From the NCBI GenBank assembly GCA_002348365.1, contig DEBC01000119.1, positions 35,447 to 72,979 on the forward strand: DNA of 37,533 nt, given 5' to 3'. The position numbers were made by a program, and so were the translations under genes. Of the stretch, positions 1-7,122 are shown in pieces; within the stretch, counting starts at the first letter, position 1; every line of letters starts with the position of its first letter. Source of the DNA: Alphaproteobacteria bacterium UBA2966. GTDB lineage: Bacteria; Pseudomonadota; Alphaproteobacteria; UBA2966. A model generated the notes under the pieces. That model saw nothing but the letters and a program-made list of their open reading frames with translations, had not been told where the DNA came from and made no database searches.

Positions 1-32
1 CAGGCGCTGACTTTGAAAGGGAAGGTGCCGCC

Positions 33-734
33 ATGGTCAAGGAAAACGAAGAACTTCGGGCTCAGGTCCTGGAAGCATGCAGAGGGATGGCTGCTTATGG
101 ACTCGGGTCGGGGCTTGGTGGCCACGTTTCAGCACGTCTTCATGATGAGCCTTATTTCTACATGCATGTATTCGAGCGCACCTTCGAGGAGATGCAGCTC
201 GAAGACATCATTCTGATCGATTTTGACGGCAAACCTGTCAATTCCAACCGACCGCCGAGCCTCGGGATCGACTTTCATCACGGCATCTACAAACACCGTC
301 CGGATGTACAGTCAGTGGTTCACTCCCACGGGTTCTGGATCACCGCGCAGGCAGCCTACGCCCGCGTACCGAGGATCTTTGCCAATGTATCCGCGGCCTT
401 CTATGAGAGGACCGTTCTCAGCCCCAATGACGATTTCAATTCCATCGCCGAGGTGTTGGGAGATGATGACATCGCCATCGTCATTCCCTGGCACGGCGCG
501 ATTACGGTCGGCAGCAGCCTGGGCGAAGCGGTCTCTCGTCACGTTGTCTTCGATTACACCGCCCGAATGGACGTCAATATGCCGCCCCACGCACCGGTGA
601 TGCCGCACGATCAGGTGTCCCACCTGCGGGAAATCGTGGAACGCGCCGACTACTTCAACGAGACCTGGAAGCTGGTTCAGCGAAAGGCCAAGGCTTATTA
701 CAATGGCGAACGCGTTATACCGGTGGTCTTTTAG
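33..734 (+). CDS. class II aldolase/adducin-family protein
   Basis: The 233-aa protein has the class II aldolase/adducin fold signature. A zinc-type His-Ser-His lies at residues 97-99 after a 'RPDVQSVV' strand, and a third likely ligand, His154, lies in 'PWHG'. Family members cleave or decarboxylate hydroxy-acyl or sugar substrates in the cytoplasm with a divalent metal. The acid Glu that fuculose-phosphate aldolase carries just before the HxH (in a PSSE-type loop) appears to be Gly78 here ('PPSLGID'), so classical sugar-phosphate aldolase activity is uncertain. The ATG at 33 follows a purine-rich ribosome site (GAAAGGGAAGG). The frame stays open to the left edge, so a longer start cannot be fully excluded. 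It is first in a same-strand series with an SDR and an IclR regulator, suggesting a late cleavage step in the neighbouring catabolic set. Confidence 0.85.
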   Translation: MVKENEELRAQVLEACRGMAAYGLGSGLGGHVSARLHDEPYFYMHVFERTFEEMQLEDIILIDFDGKPVNSNRPPSLGIDFHHGIYKHRPDVQSVVHSHGFWITAQAAYARVPRIFANVSAAFYERTVLSPNDDFNSIAEVLGDDDIAIVIPWHGAITVGSSLGEAVSRHVVFDYTARMDVNMPPHAPVMPHDQVSHLREIVERADYFNETWKLVQRKAKAYYNGERVIPVVF

Positions 735-757
735 TCCTCGCCGATCTTTCTGACATC

Positions 758-774
758 GCGCCCTTTCAGGGCGC
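758..774 (+). other. intergenic RNA hairpin
   Basis: A perfect 7-bp GC-rich stem (GCGCCCT / AGGGCGC) encloses a 3-nt loop between the aldolase-like gene and the SDR gene. No good T-tract follows, so it is a weak terminator at best. It may stabilise the upstream mRNA or reduce read-through. Confidence 0.4.
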
Positions 775-803
775 ATTGCATGATTTCGTTCCCACGATAG
801 GCG

Positions 804-1568
804 GTGGCATCGGTGCAAAACGACGCTTTTTCCCTCGAACAGAGAGTGGCGCTGGTTACCGGAAGTACCACTGGTATCGGCCGGGCCATTGCTGAAGCCT
901 TTACGAATTCGGGCGCCCGTGTCGCCATCAATGGCAGGGACAGGGATAAAGTGTCGGCGATCGCGGGCGAGTTGGCAGGAGCGATCGAGGCTCCGTTTGA
1001 CGTTACGGATCACGAAGCCGCCGAGAAGGCCGTCGATGACGTGATCAAACAAGCGGGCCGGCTGGATATTGTCGTCTGCAACGCTGGCGCGCGCGATCGC
1101 CGGAAATTCGCCGAGATCGACCCGGATTCTTACCGCCGTATTCTGGAAGCAAACTCGATCTCTGCCTACCAGCTTTCGCGGCTGGCCATGAACAGAATCA
1201 CCCACCCGCAAAACGGGCGAATCATATTTATCTCCTCGGCCGCGGCGCGACGGCCTCTCAATGGCGAAACCGCTTACGCATCGACCAAAGCCGCGATGGA
1301 AAGTCTCGCCCGCTCGCTTGCATTCATCGTGGGGCCTCAGGGCACCACGGCAAATGTCATTTCGCCGGGCTTCGTGGCCACGGAATTCAACCAGTCCATG
1401 GTTGAGGATGAAAAAGTGACGGCCTTTGTCGAGAGCCGAATTCCCGCGAAGCGCTGGGCGCAGCCCCATGAAGTGGCCAACGTCGCGGTGTTTCTCGCAT
1501 CCGACGCCGCGAGTTACGTCAATGGTCACGTGTTGATGGTGGATGCTGGTATGACAGCGATCCTCTGA
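804..1568 (+). CDS. SDR family NAD(P)-dependent oxidoreductase
   Basis: The 254-aa product is a classical short-chain dehydrogenase: TGSTTGIG nucleotide motif near residue 19, NAG at about 94, the catalytic Ser in the 'IFISSAAA' strand, and YASTK as the catalytic Tyr/Lys pair. The C-terminal 'VNGHVLMVDAGMT' is typical of FabG-like members. These enzymes interconvert alcohols and ketones on small or acyl-type substrates in the cytoplasm. The start is a GTG; another GTG lies three codons downstream. It sits 69 bp after the aldolase-like gene and 78 bp before the IclR regulator, on the same strand. In this setting it could oxidise a secondary alcohol to the ketone used by the Baeyer-Villiger-type enzyme nearby, which is inference from gene order only. 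Confidence 0.9.
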   Translation: MASVQNDAFSLEQRVALVTGSTTGIGRAIAEAFTNSGARVAINGRDRDKVSAIAGELAGAIEAPFDVTDHEAAEKAVDDVIKQAGRLDIVVCNAGARDRRKFAEIDPDSYRRILEANSISAYQLSRLAMNRITHPQNGRIIFISSAAARRPLNGETAYASTKAAMESLARSLAFIVGPQGTTANVISPGFVATEFNQSMVEDEKVTAFVESRIPAKRWAQPHEVANVAVFLASDAASYVNGHVLMVDAGMTAIL

Positions 1569-1646
1569 AGTGCTGCAACCTCAGGCGCAAGCAGTCAGAC
1601 TCTTCTAACTGGCTTCGAAAGTGATCCTAAGCTGGAGAGAGAATTT

Positions 1647-2450
1647 GTGAGCGGTGGAGATATGAGGAACGGGGTGCCGCCAGGGGCGCAGAAATCGACG
1701 TCCGTCAAACGGGTACCGGCTGTCAAGCGGGCGGCGGCCATTCTGTGGGAACTGTCGGACCGGCCGACGCCGATGAATCTCTCTCAGATTTCACGCGCCG
1801 TCGACACCATCCCCAGTACCTGTCTTCATATCCTGCGGGAGCTGGTTTCGGCCAGATTGGTCTCCTACGATTTGAACTCGAAGACCTATCAGCTGGGGTC
1901 GGGCATTATCGATCTGGCCAAGAGCGCCAACCAACTCAACAACTTCGCCGATCTGGTCCAGCCGCACCTGCAGGCCATCGCCGATCGCTTCATCATGACG
2001 GCGACGGCCACCTCAAATATCGACGATCAGCACCTGGCGCTGGTGGCCTACGCCAGCCCGCCAAGCACGATCTCTTTGAATGTCACCTTGGGCGGACGCG
2101 TCCCGCTGATGTCCGGTGCCTCGGGGCGCTGCTTCGCAGCGTTCGGCGGGATGACGGAGAGCAAGATCAAACAGAATTTCGCCAAGATCAAATGGGTCCG
2201 CCCGGTCGATTACGAGACCTGGAAGAAGCAGGTCGAACTGACGCGGGAGCAGGGCTATTCCGAAGACCGCGAAGGGTTCGTCGAAGGGGTAACCGCCATC
2301 GCGGTTCCGGTTCATATGCCGCAGGGCAATGTCATCCATACCATCGGCGTCACGGCCATCACCGCACAGCTTGAGGCGATTGACCGAAACGTTCTGATTA
2401 CGGACCTGCGCAAGGCAGCCGAGGATGTCTCCAAGCACCTGACGTGGTGA
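1647..2450 (+). CDS. IclR-family transcriptional regulator
   Basis: The 267-aa protein has an N-terminal winged helix-turn-helix (about residues 20-85, 'AVKRAAAILWELSD...LSQISRAV') and a C-terminal IclR effector-binding domain (about 95-265, with 'VPLMSGASGRCFAAFG' and 'GYSEDREGFVEGVTAIAVPV'). IclR proteins typically control adjacent catabolic operons in response to a pathway acid or CoA ester. The start chosen is the GTG at 1647, preceded by GGAGAGAG; an ATG five codons downstream (1662) is a reasonable alternative. It lies between the aldolase/SDR pair and the CoA-transferase operon, so it is the obvious candidate regulator of this cluster. The effector is unknown. Confidence 0.92.
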   Translation: MSGGDMRNGVPPGAQKSTSVKRVPAVKRAAAILWELSDRPTPMNLSQISRAVDTIPSTCLHILRELVSARLVSYDLNSKTYQLGSGIIDLAKSANQLNNFADLVQPHLQAIADRFIMTATATSNIDDQHLALVAYASPPSTISLNVTLGGRVPLMSGASGRCFAAFGGMTESKIKQNFAKIKWVRPVDYETWKKQVELTREQGYSEDREGFVEGVTAIAVPVHMPQGNVIHTIGVTAITAQLEAIDRNVLITDLRKAAEDVSKHLTW

Positions 2451-2874
2451 AATTCCAGTTTTCTGAGTTGGTCGGCGATTGAGTGAGGGCTTCAAGCGAT
2501 CAGTTGGGTCAGGTGATGTCAGCTGATTTCCCAAGACTTTCTCCCGATCCGAGATATGGGGAGGCGTCAGGTTGAAGGGCCGTCTGGCAGCGCGATATTT
2601 CCAAAAATCGGCGCAAGGTTATTTTCTATAGGAAATCAATATTGTTTATTGTCAAAAATGTGCACGACCAACCATAGTGGCCTGCGATTGAGATAGGCGA
2701 GTACACACCGATTGGGTCGGTTGTGCCAAAAAGCTGACTGTCGGCGCCCTTCTCTTGAGTATTGGCAGACGGGCTGCTTCCCAATGGCCTTAGAGGCCCG
2801 GGGGTTGAAACTGCCGCGAATGCGAAACATTTCGGTTCGAATGGACGAGCATAAGTCGAGGGAGAAATGATCGA
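2451..2874. other. 424-bp intergenic region upstream of the CoA-transferase operon
   Basis: No credible gene is seen. The stretch from about 2616 to 2665 is clearly AT-rich against its GC-rich surroundings and probably holds the operon promoter and regulator sites. It includes an imperfect dyad at 2621-2636 (ATTTTC-TATA-GGAAAT) and an 8-bp palindrome CAATATTG at 2637-2644. A start at this AT-rich block would give an untranslated leader of about 200 nt, unless another promoter lies closer to 2875. Confidence 0.5.
2621..2636. promoter_or_regulatory. candidate regulator binding dyad
   Basis: The imperfect inverted repeat ATTTTC-N4-GGAAAT has one mismatched pair and lies in the AT-rich part of the intergenic region downstream of the IclR-type regulator gene and upstream of the CoA-transferase operon. 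Position and symmetry fit an operator; binding by the adjacent regulator is inference. Confidence 0.35.
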
Positions 2875-4029
2875 ATGAGTGCGGCGCTGCCCCTGAACGG
2901 TGTTCGTGTCATCGAGTTGTGCTGGGTGTGGTCGGGTCCGCTGCTGGGTCAGCTTTTGGCCGATCTCGGCGCGGAAGTCATCAAGGTGGAGTGGTTTAAG
3001 CGCTACGATCTCTACCGGACGCGTGGCGTGGAACGAATGGCGGGCAGATATCCCGAATTCATCCGCCGCGAGATGTCCCAGTCCTTTCACGGCCTCAACC
3101 GCAACAAGATCGGCGTCACCCTTGATTTAAAGGTGGGCAAGCATCGTGACGCGCTGCTCGAATTGGCCCGTGACACGGATCTGGTGATCGAGAATTTCAC
3201 CTCAGGCACGATGGATCGCCTGGGCATTGGATACGAAGCCCTCGCCAAATCGAACCCGGGTATTGTCCTGCTGTCTCTGTCCGGATTCGGCGCGACCTCG
3301 CGGCTGTCCGATATGCGCGCATACGGCCTCGTTCTGTCCGCGATGTCGGGTTTGGAAGCCAACATCGTCGATCCGGATACGCACGAGTTCGTCGGCTCGC
3401 CCACATTTGTCACCTCCGACCCGAATGCCGCGACTTATGGCCTGTTTGCTTGCATTGGAACCATCCTGCAGGCGCGGCAGACCGGTCAGGGAGCGTATAT
3501 CGAATTGTCGCAGCTCGAGGCGATGGCGCATTCAGCGACGGACAATGACGCGGAACTTGCAGCGCTTGCCGCATCACTGGGGCTGGAGGCGGACCTTGAG
3601 AGTGACGAGCCGTCGGTCATCTCTACAAGGGACCGGCAATACCTCTGCGTGGCCTGGCCTGAATCCCTGCCCGAAGCGGAGAAGAACTCTCTTGTCGAGA
3701 AGGCCTCTGCACTTGATCTCGGCGACGCCCGGGACGTGCTCGAAAAAGAAGGCGCCAGGTGCGTACGTGTTATTGAAGAGCCGGCGGAAGTCGGTGCGGG
3801 GTCTGCTCTGGAAGGCACGCTGGTATCGACCATACACCCCATCACCGGACCCGAGGAAATCGTGGCGGCGCCCTGGTGGATTGATGGTCAGCGCGCGCCA
3901 TTGCGCAAGACTGCGCCGACCCTGGGCGAGGGCAACGATTACGTGCTCGGGCAATTGCTCGGCTGGTCGCCAGAGGACCGAGAGGAACTGGTCGCATCCG
4001 ACATGGAACGGCGTCATGGATCAAAGTAA
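2875..4029 (+). CDS. CaiB/BaiF (family III) CoA-transferase-like protein, first subunit
   Basis: The 384-aa protein carries family III CoA-transferase features: an N-terminal 'LPLNGVRVIEL' strand with 'LADLGAEVIKVE', then 'NRNKIGVTLDL' and 'DLVIENFTSGTMDRLGIGY'. Family members move CoA between carboxylic acids in the cytoplasm. At the position of the acyl-carrying Asp of formyl-CoA transferase this protein has Glu215 ('SQLEAM'). The C-terminal part after about residue 220 is weakly conserved. The ATG follows GGGAGAAATGATCG. Its 3' end overlaps the next CoA-transferase-like gene by 14 bp, so the two are probably translationally coupled and may form a heteromer. An alternative is two independent homodimeric enzymes. 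Confidence 0.88.
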   Translation: MSAALPLNGVRVIELCWVWSGPLLGQLLADLGAEVIKVEWFKRYDLYRTRGVERMAGRYPEFIRREMSQSFHGLNRNKIGVTLDLKVGKHRDALLELARDTDLVIENFTSGTMDRLGIGYEALAKSNPGIVLLSLSGFGATSRLSDMRAYGLVLSAMSGLEANIVDPDTHEFVGSPTFVTSDPNAATYGLFACIGTILQARQTGQGAYIELSQLEAMAHSATDNDAELAALAASLGLEADLESDEPSVISTRDRQYLCVAWPESLPEAEKNSLVEKASALDLGDARDVLEKEGARCVRVIEEPAEVGAGSALEGTLVSTIHPITGPEEIVAAPWWIDGQRAPLRKTAPTLGEGNDYVLGQLLGWSPEDREELVASDMERRHGSK

Positions 4030-4945
4030 CACTACCGCGATGGCACCCGGCCGGTCCCTCAACGCCATGTCGGCCCTGTTCGCCGTCGTGGGTAGCAATC
4101 GTTCGGCGTTGAACGCTGCCCTGATGCTGCGGAAGGTCGGCGCCTCGCTCATCGGCTGCAAGTCGGTGGAAGAGGCAAGAAATATCAACCCGTCGCCATT
4201 GGCGATCCTCATTTCGGGGGACACGGAAACGGTCGCGGAGACTGTGGACGACGGCCCCACCGAGATCTATCTCTGGGATTACGAAGTCGGTCGTCCCGGC
4301 ATCGGTGCTTTTGCGAGCGCGGTTTCCGGCGTTTCCTCCGTGATCGGGCGGGCAGAGGCGGCCCCAGGCATTTTGCCGGTCCACTTGCCCGAGCGCTGGG
4401 CGGGAATTTTCGGGGCCAATATGGCGTTGGGACTTCACTATGACGATGTGGCCAATCAGTCCAGACACCCGCGCAGGATCGACGTTTCCGCCGCGGATAT
4501 CTTGCGCGCTTTCGCGGAACAGAATTCCGGCAATCACGCGGGCGTGCCGTACGGGTGGCGTCGAAATGGAACCACCACCGTCGAACATGGCGGTGTTTTC
4601 CCGCAAGGGTTCTTTGCCTGCAGCGATGGATTTGTCGCCGTTCAGGCTCGATCCAGACAGGATTGGAAGTCAATTCTGAACGCCTTTGGCAATCCGGACT
4701 GGTCTGAAGACCCGGAGCTGCAGAATCCGTTCAAGCTCTCGGAAGACGACAGCCAGATTCTTCCGGTCTTTCAGGCGGAACTGGATAAACGCACGCGGCG
4801 CGAACTACTCGACCTCGCAACTGAGACCGGCGCCCCCATGGCACCTGTGCTCTCACCAGAAGAAGCGGCAACCTGGGACATCTTCAGGCCGGGGTACACA
4901 GATGGAACCGCGGTGCCAAACGCACCGTTTATCGTTAGTCAGTAA
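4016..4945 (+). CDS. CaiB/BaiF (family III) CoA-transferase-like protein, second subunit
   Basis: The 309-aa protein is shorter than the roughly 400 aa usual for the family. It lacks most of the normal N-terminal nucleotide-binding half but keeps the central and C-terminal regions: 'PRRIDVSAADIL' with Asp161 at the position of the acyl-carrying Asp, 'GGVFPQGFFACSDGFVAVQA', and 'GAPMAPVLSPEEA'. The start is the ATG at 4016, with GGAACGG upstream, inside the 3' end of the preceding gene; longer readings of this frame would run through that gene. It pairs with a neighbour that has Glu in place of Asp, so the pair resembles two-subunit family III transferases such as those for benzylsuccinate or malate. 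Heteromer formation is inference. Confidence 0.82.
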   Translation: MDQSNTTAMAPGRSLNAMSALFAVVGSNRSALNAALMLRKVGASLIGCKSVEEARNINPSPLAILISGDTETVAETVDDGPTEIYLWDYEVGRPGIGAFASAVSGVSSVIGRAEAAPGILPVHLPERWAGIFGANMALGLHYDDVANQSRHPRRIDVSAADILRAFAEQNSGNHAGVPYGWRRNGTTTVEHGGVFPQGFFACSDGFVAVQARSRQDWKSILNAFGNPDWSEDPELQNPFKLSEDDSQILPVFQAELDKRTRRELLDLATETGAPMAPVLSPEEAATWDIFRPGYTDGTAVPNAPFIVSQ

Positions 4946-4978
4946 ACCGGTTCCGGCGGACGTCCAGGGAGGCTTGCG

Positions 4979-6145
4979 ATGGCTTGGGGGGAGATAACAG
5001 ACGAGGGTATCGCGGAAGCAGAAGAACTGGTCGGCGTCCTGCTGCGCCGGGACAGGATGCAGTGGATCGAAACAGCGACCCGGGATGCCATCCGACATTT
5101 CGCATGGGGGATCGGTGACAACAATCCTTTGTGGCTGGATGAGGAATATGCCGCCGCGTCACCCTACGGCAGCATCGTCGCGCCACCCTGTATTCTCTAT
5201 GCCGTGGACGGCACGGTGGTCGCCCCAAAACTGGCCGGTGTTCAATGGCTGTACGCAGGCACCTCCTGGACCTGGTTCGAACCCATTCTCTTGGACGATA
5301 CCTTCACGGTCGAAGCCAGGCTCCTAAAGCAGGAAGTCAAAAGCGGTCGGCGTTTCCCGAAATGGGTGTTGCAGACGGGTGAAATCCGCTACCTGAACCA
5401 GCATGACCGCGCGGCGGGCATCGCCATTGGCCGCTGCGGCAGAACGCCCAGGGGTGACAGTCTCAAGAAGCAATCGACGTCAAAAAGTTCCAAATCCAAC
5501 GAACCTCATAAATACAGGCCCGAGGAAATTGAAGATATTGAACGCCAGGTTCTGGCCGAACCTCGCCGCGGCGATCAGCCACTCTTTTGGGAAGATGTCG
5601 ATAGCGGTGACGAGGTGCCCCAGGTTGTCCGGGGGCCCCTTGGCGTCATCGACATCATGGCGTGGTATTCCGGTCAGCAAGGCGCGACGCATTATGGCGG
5701 GGTGCATGGCGATGCGATTCGCTATCGCCAGCGCCATAGGGACTATCACGTGAACAAGAAGACAGGTGCCAAGGAAGCGGCCGGTAGGGGCCACCTCGAA
5801 ACATCCACCGGCCGCGACGTCGGCATGGGTGGCGCCTACGACATCGGACCGCAACGCATTGCCTGGTGTCAGCACATGTTGACGAACTGGATCGGCGATC
5901 ATGGATTCATGCATACCCTGAATGTGAATGTCCGAGAGCCCAATCTTGTGGGCGATACCCTGTGGTGGCGCGGCGAGGTCACCGGGAAAGAAATGTGCGA
6001 GGGTTACGGTGTCGTTCACCTCAACATTCACGCCCGCAATCAAAAGGACGTTTTGTCCGCCGACGGCACGGCATCGATCGTCCTGCCCTTGCGCGATGGC
6101 GGACCGCTGAAGTTCCCGCTTCCCGGGCCATTGGGCGAGCATTGA
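4979..6145 (+). CDS. MaoC-like double hot-dog dehydratase/hydratase
   Basis: The 388-aa protein contains two hot-dog-like halves (about residues 20-150 and 210-385) joined by a lysine/serine-rich linker near 165-175. The first half shows 'IGDNNPLWLDEEYA' followed by 'YGSIVAPP', as in FAS1-type or R-specific hydratases that add or remove water on 2-enoyl-CoA thioesters. The His expected after the DxNP(L/I) motif is Trp52, so catalysis may rest on the other half, or the function may differ. The ATG at 4979 follows GGGAGGC, 33 bp after the second CoA-transferase-like gene, so it is in the same operon. A role in hydrating or dehydrating the acyl-CoA made by the neighbouring enzymes fits the context. 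Confidence 0.82.
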   Translation: MAWGEITDEGIAEAEELVGVLLRRDRMQWIETATRDAIRHFAWGIGDNNPLWLDEEYAAASPYGSIVAPPCILYAVDGTVVAPKLAGVQWLYAGTSWTWFEPILLDDTFTVEARLLKQEVKSGRRFPKWVLQTGEIRYLNQHDRAAGIAIGRCGRTPRGDSLKKQSTSKSSKSNEPHKYRPEEIEDIERQVLAEPRRGDQPLFWEDVDSGDEVPQVVRGPLGVIDIMAWYSGQQGATHYGGVHGDAIRYRQRHRDYHVNKKTGAKEAAGRGHLETSTGRDVGMGGAYDIGPQRIAWCQHMLTNWIGDHGFMHTLNVNVREPNLVGDTLWWRGEVTGKEMCEGYGVVHLNIHARNQKDVLSADGTASIVLPLRDGGPLKFPLPGPLGEH

Positions 6146-6203
6146 TCATCGCGCCAAATGAGCCTGTATCACCATTTGTGGTGTCTCGGTCTGATGAGCG
6201 ACC

Positions 6204-7106
6204 ATGAAGAATGACGGTTCAGTCACCGATTACTCCCACACGCTGGAAGTGGCCCTGGCTCGGAATTTCGATCTTGGGGAAGGACCGCTTTGGGACGACG
6301 AGAGCGACACCCTGGTTTTCGTCGATTGCAACCAGGGCCGTATTCACCGATTTGATCCGGCCTCCGGCGAAATCAGCACGGTAAACGTGGGTGTGACCAT
6401 TGGTGTGGCGATCCCGCGCCGGACGGGAGGATTTGTCGCATCGTCGGTTGACGGGTTGCTGCAGGTCAACGAAGTGTCGGAGACCACGTCACTGGCGGTA
6501 TCAATCGAACGAGACTTGCCGAACAACCGCATGAATGATGGTAAGTGTGATTCACGGGGCCGGCTGTGGAGCGGAACACTGTCGATCAAATTCGAACGTG
6601 GTGCCGGCACGCTTTACCGCATCGACCCCGATTTTTCCCTGACGTCAGCTGTTGAAGGCGTCCGGGTCTCCAACGGGATCGGCTGGAGCCCGGATGACAG
6701 GCTCATGTATTTCGCTGATACGCTTTCAAGCGGCATCGATGTCTTCGACTACGACGTCGATGTCGGCAAGCTCTCCAATCGGCATCGCCTCGCCGAGATC
6801 GACAGGGAACACGGCTTGCCCGACGGATTGGCGGTCGACGCCGAGGGGTGCGTTTGGGTTGCTCTGTTTTACGGAGGCCAGGTCAGGCGATATAGCCCCA
6901 CCGGCGAGTGGATCGGGGTGGTTTCCCTGCCAGTCGCCAGGGTCACGAGCTGCAATTTTGGTGGCCCGGGTCTACACGATCTCTACATCACGACCGCGAA
7001 TTTCAGCCTCCATGACGACGGTAAGCCGCACGAGCCGGAAGCGGGATACCTCTTTCGCTGCCGTCCGGGCGTTCAGGGCCTGCCCTCACACAAGTTTGCG
7101 GGGTGA
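6204..7106 (+). CDS. SMP-30/gluconolactonase-family hydrolase
   Basis: The 300-aa product is a six-bladed propeller of the SMP-30/gluconolactonase/LRE family. The divalent metal ligands are visible as Glu26 ('LGEGPLWDD'), Asn157 ('VSNGIGWSPD') and Asp207 ('LPDGLAVD'), with 'MNDGKCDSRGRLWSGT' also typical. Members hydrolyse lactones (for example sugar lactones) in the cytoplasm or periplasm; no signal peptide is seen. It is 58 bp downstream of the MaoC-like gene and ends 16 bp from the convergent Baeyer-Villiger-type monooxygenase gene. A lactonase next to a lactone- or ester-forming monooxygenase is a coherent pair, though the actual substrate is unknown. Confidence 0.9.
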   Translation: MKNDGSVTDYSHTLEVALARNFDLGEGPLWDDESDTLVFVDCNQGRIHRFDPASGEISTVNVGVTIGVAIPRRTGGFVASSVDGLLQVNEVSETTSLAVSIERDLPNNRMNDGKCDSRGRLWSGTLSIKFERGAGTLYRIDPDFSLTSAVEGVRVSNGIGWSPDDRLMYFADTLSSGIDVFDYDVDVGKLSNRHRLAEIDREHGLPDGLAVDAEGCVWVALFYGGQVRRYSPTGEWIGVVSLPVARVTSCNFGGPGLHDLYITTANFSLHDDGKPHEPEAGYLFRCRPGVQGLPSHKFAG

Positions 7107-7122
7107 ATTGCGGCCTCTGACC

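Noticed and set aside
312..1529. Long minus-strand open frame opposite the aldolase-like and SDR genes
   Set aside because: It is Arg/His/Gly-rich, has no ribosome site or recognisable domain, and lies antisense to two genes with clear family motifs.
2829..2845. tRNA T-loop-like GGTTCGAAT
   Set aside because: The invariant C after the loop and the flanking stem pairing are missing, and no acceptor or anticodon arm can be drawn.
3227..4015. Upstream extension of the second CoA-transferase-like gene
   Set aside because: It would overlap the first gene by about 800 bp in another frame and is Arg/Ser-rich, unlike the real protein; the ATG at 4016 with a ribosome site is the natural start.
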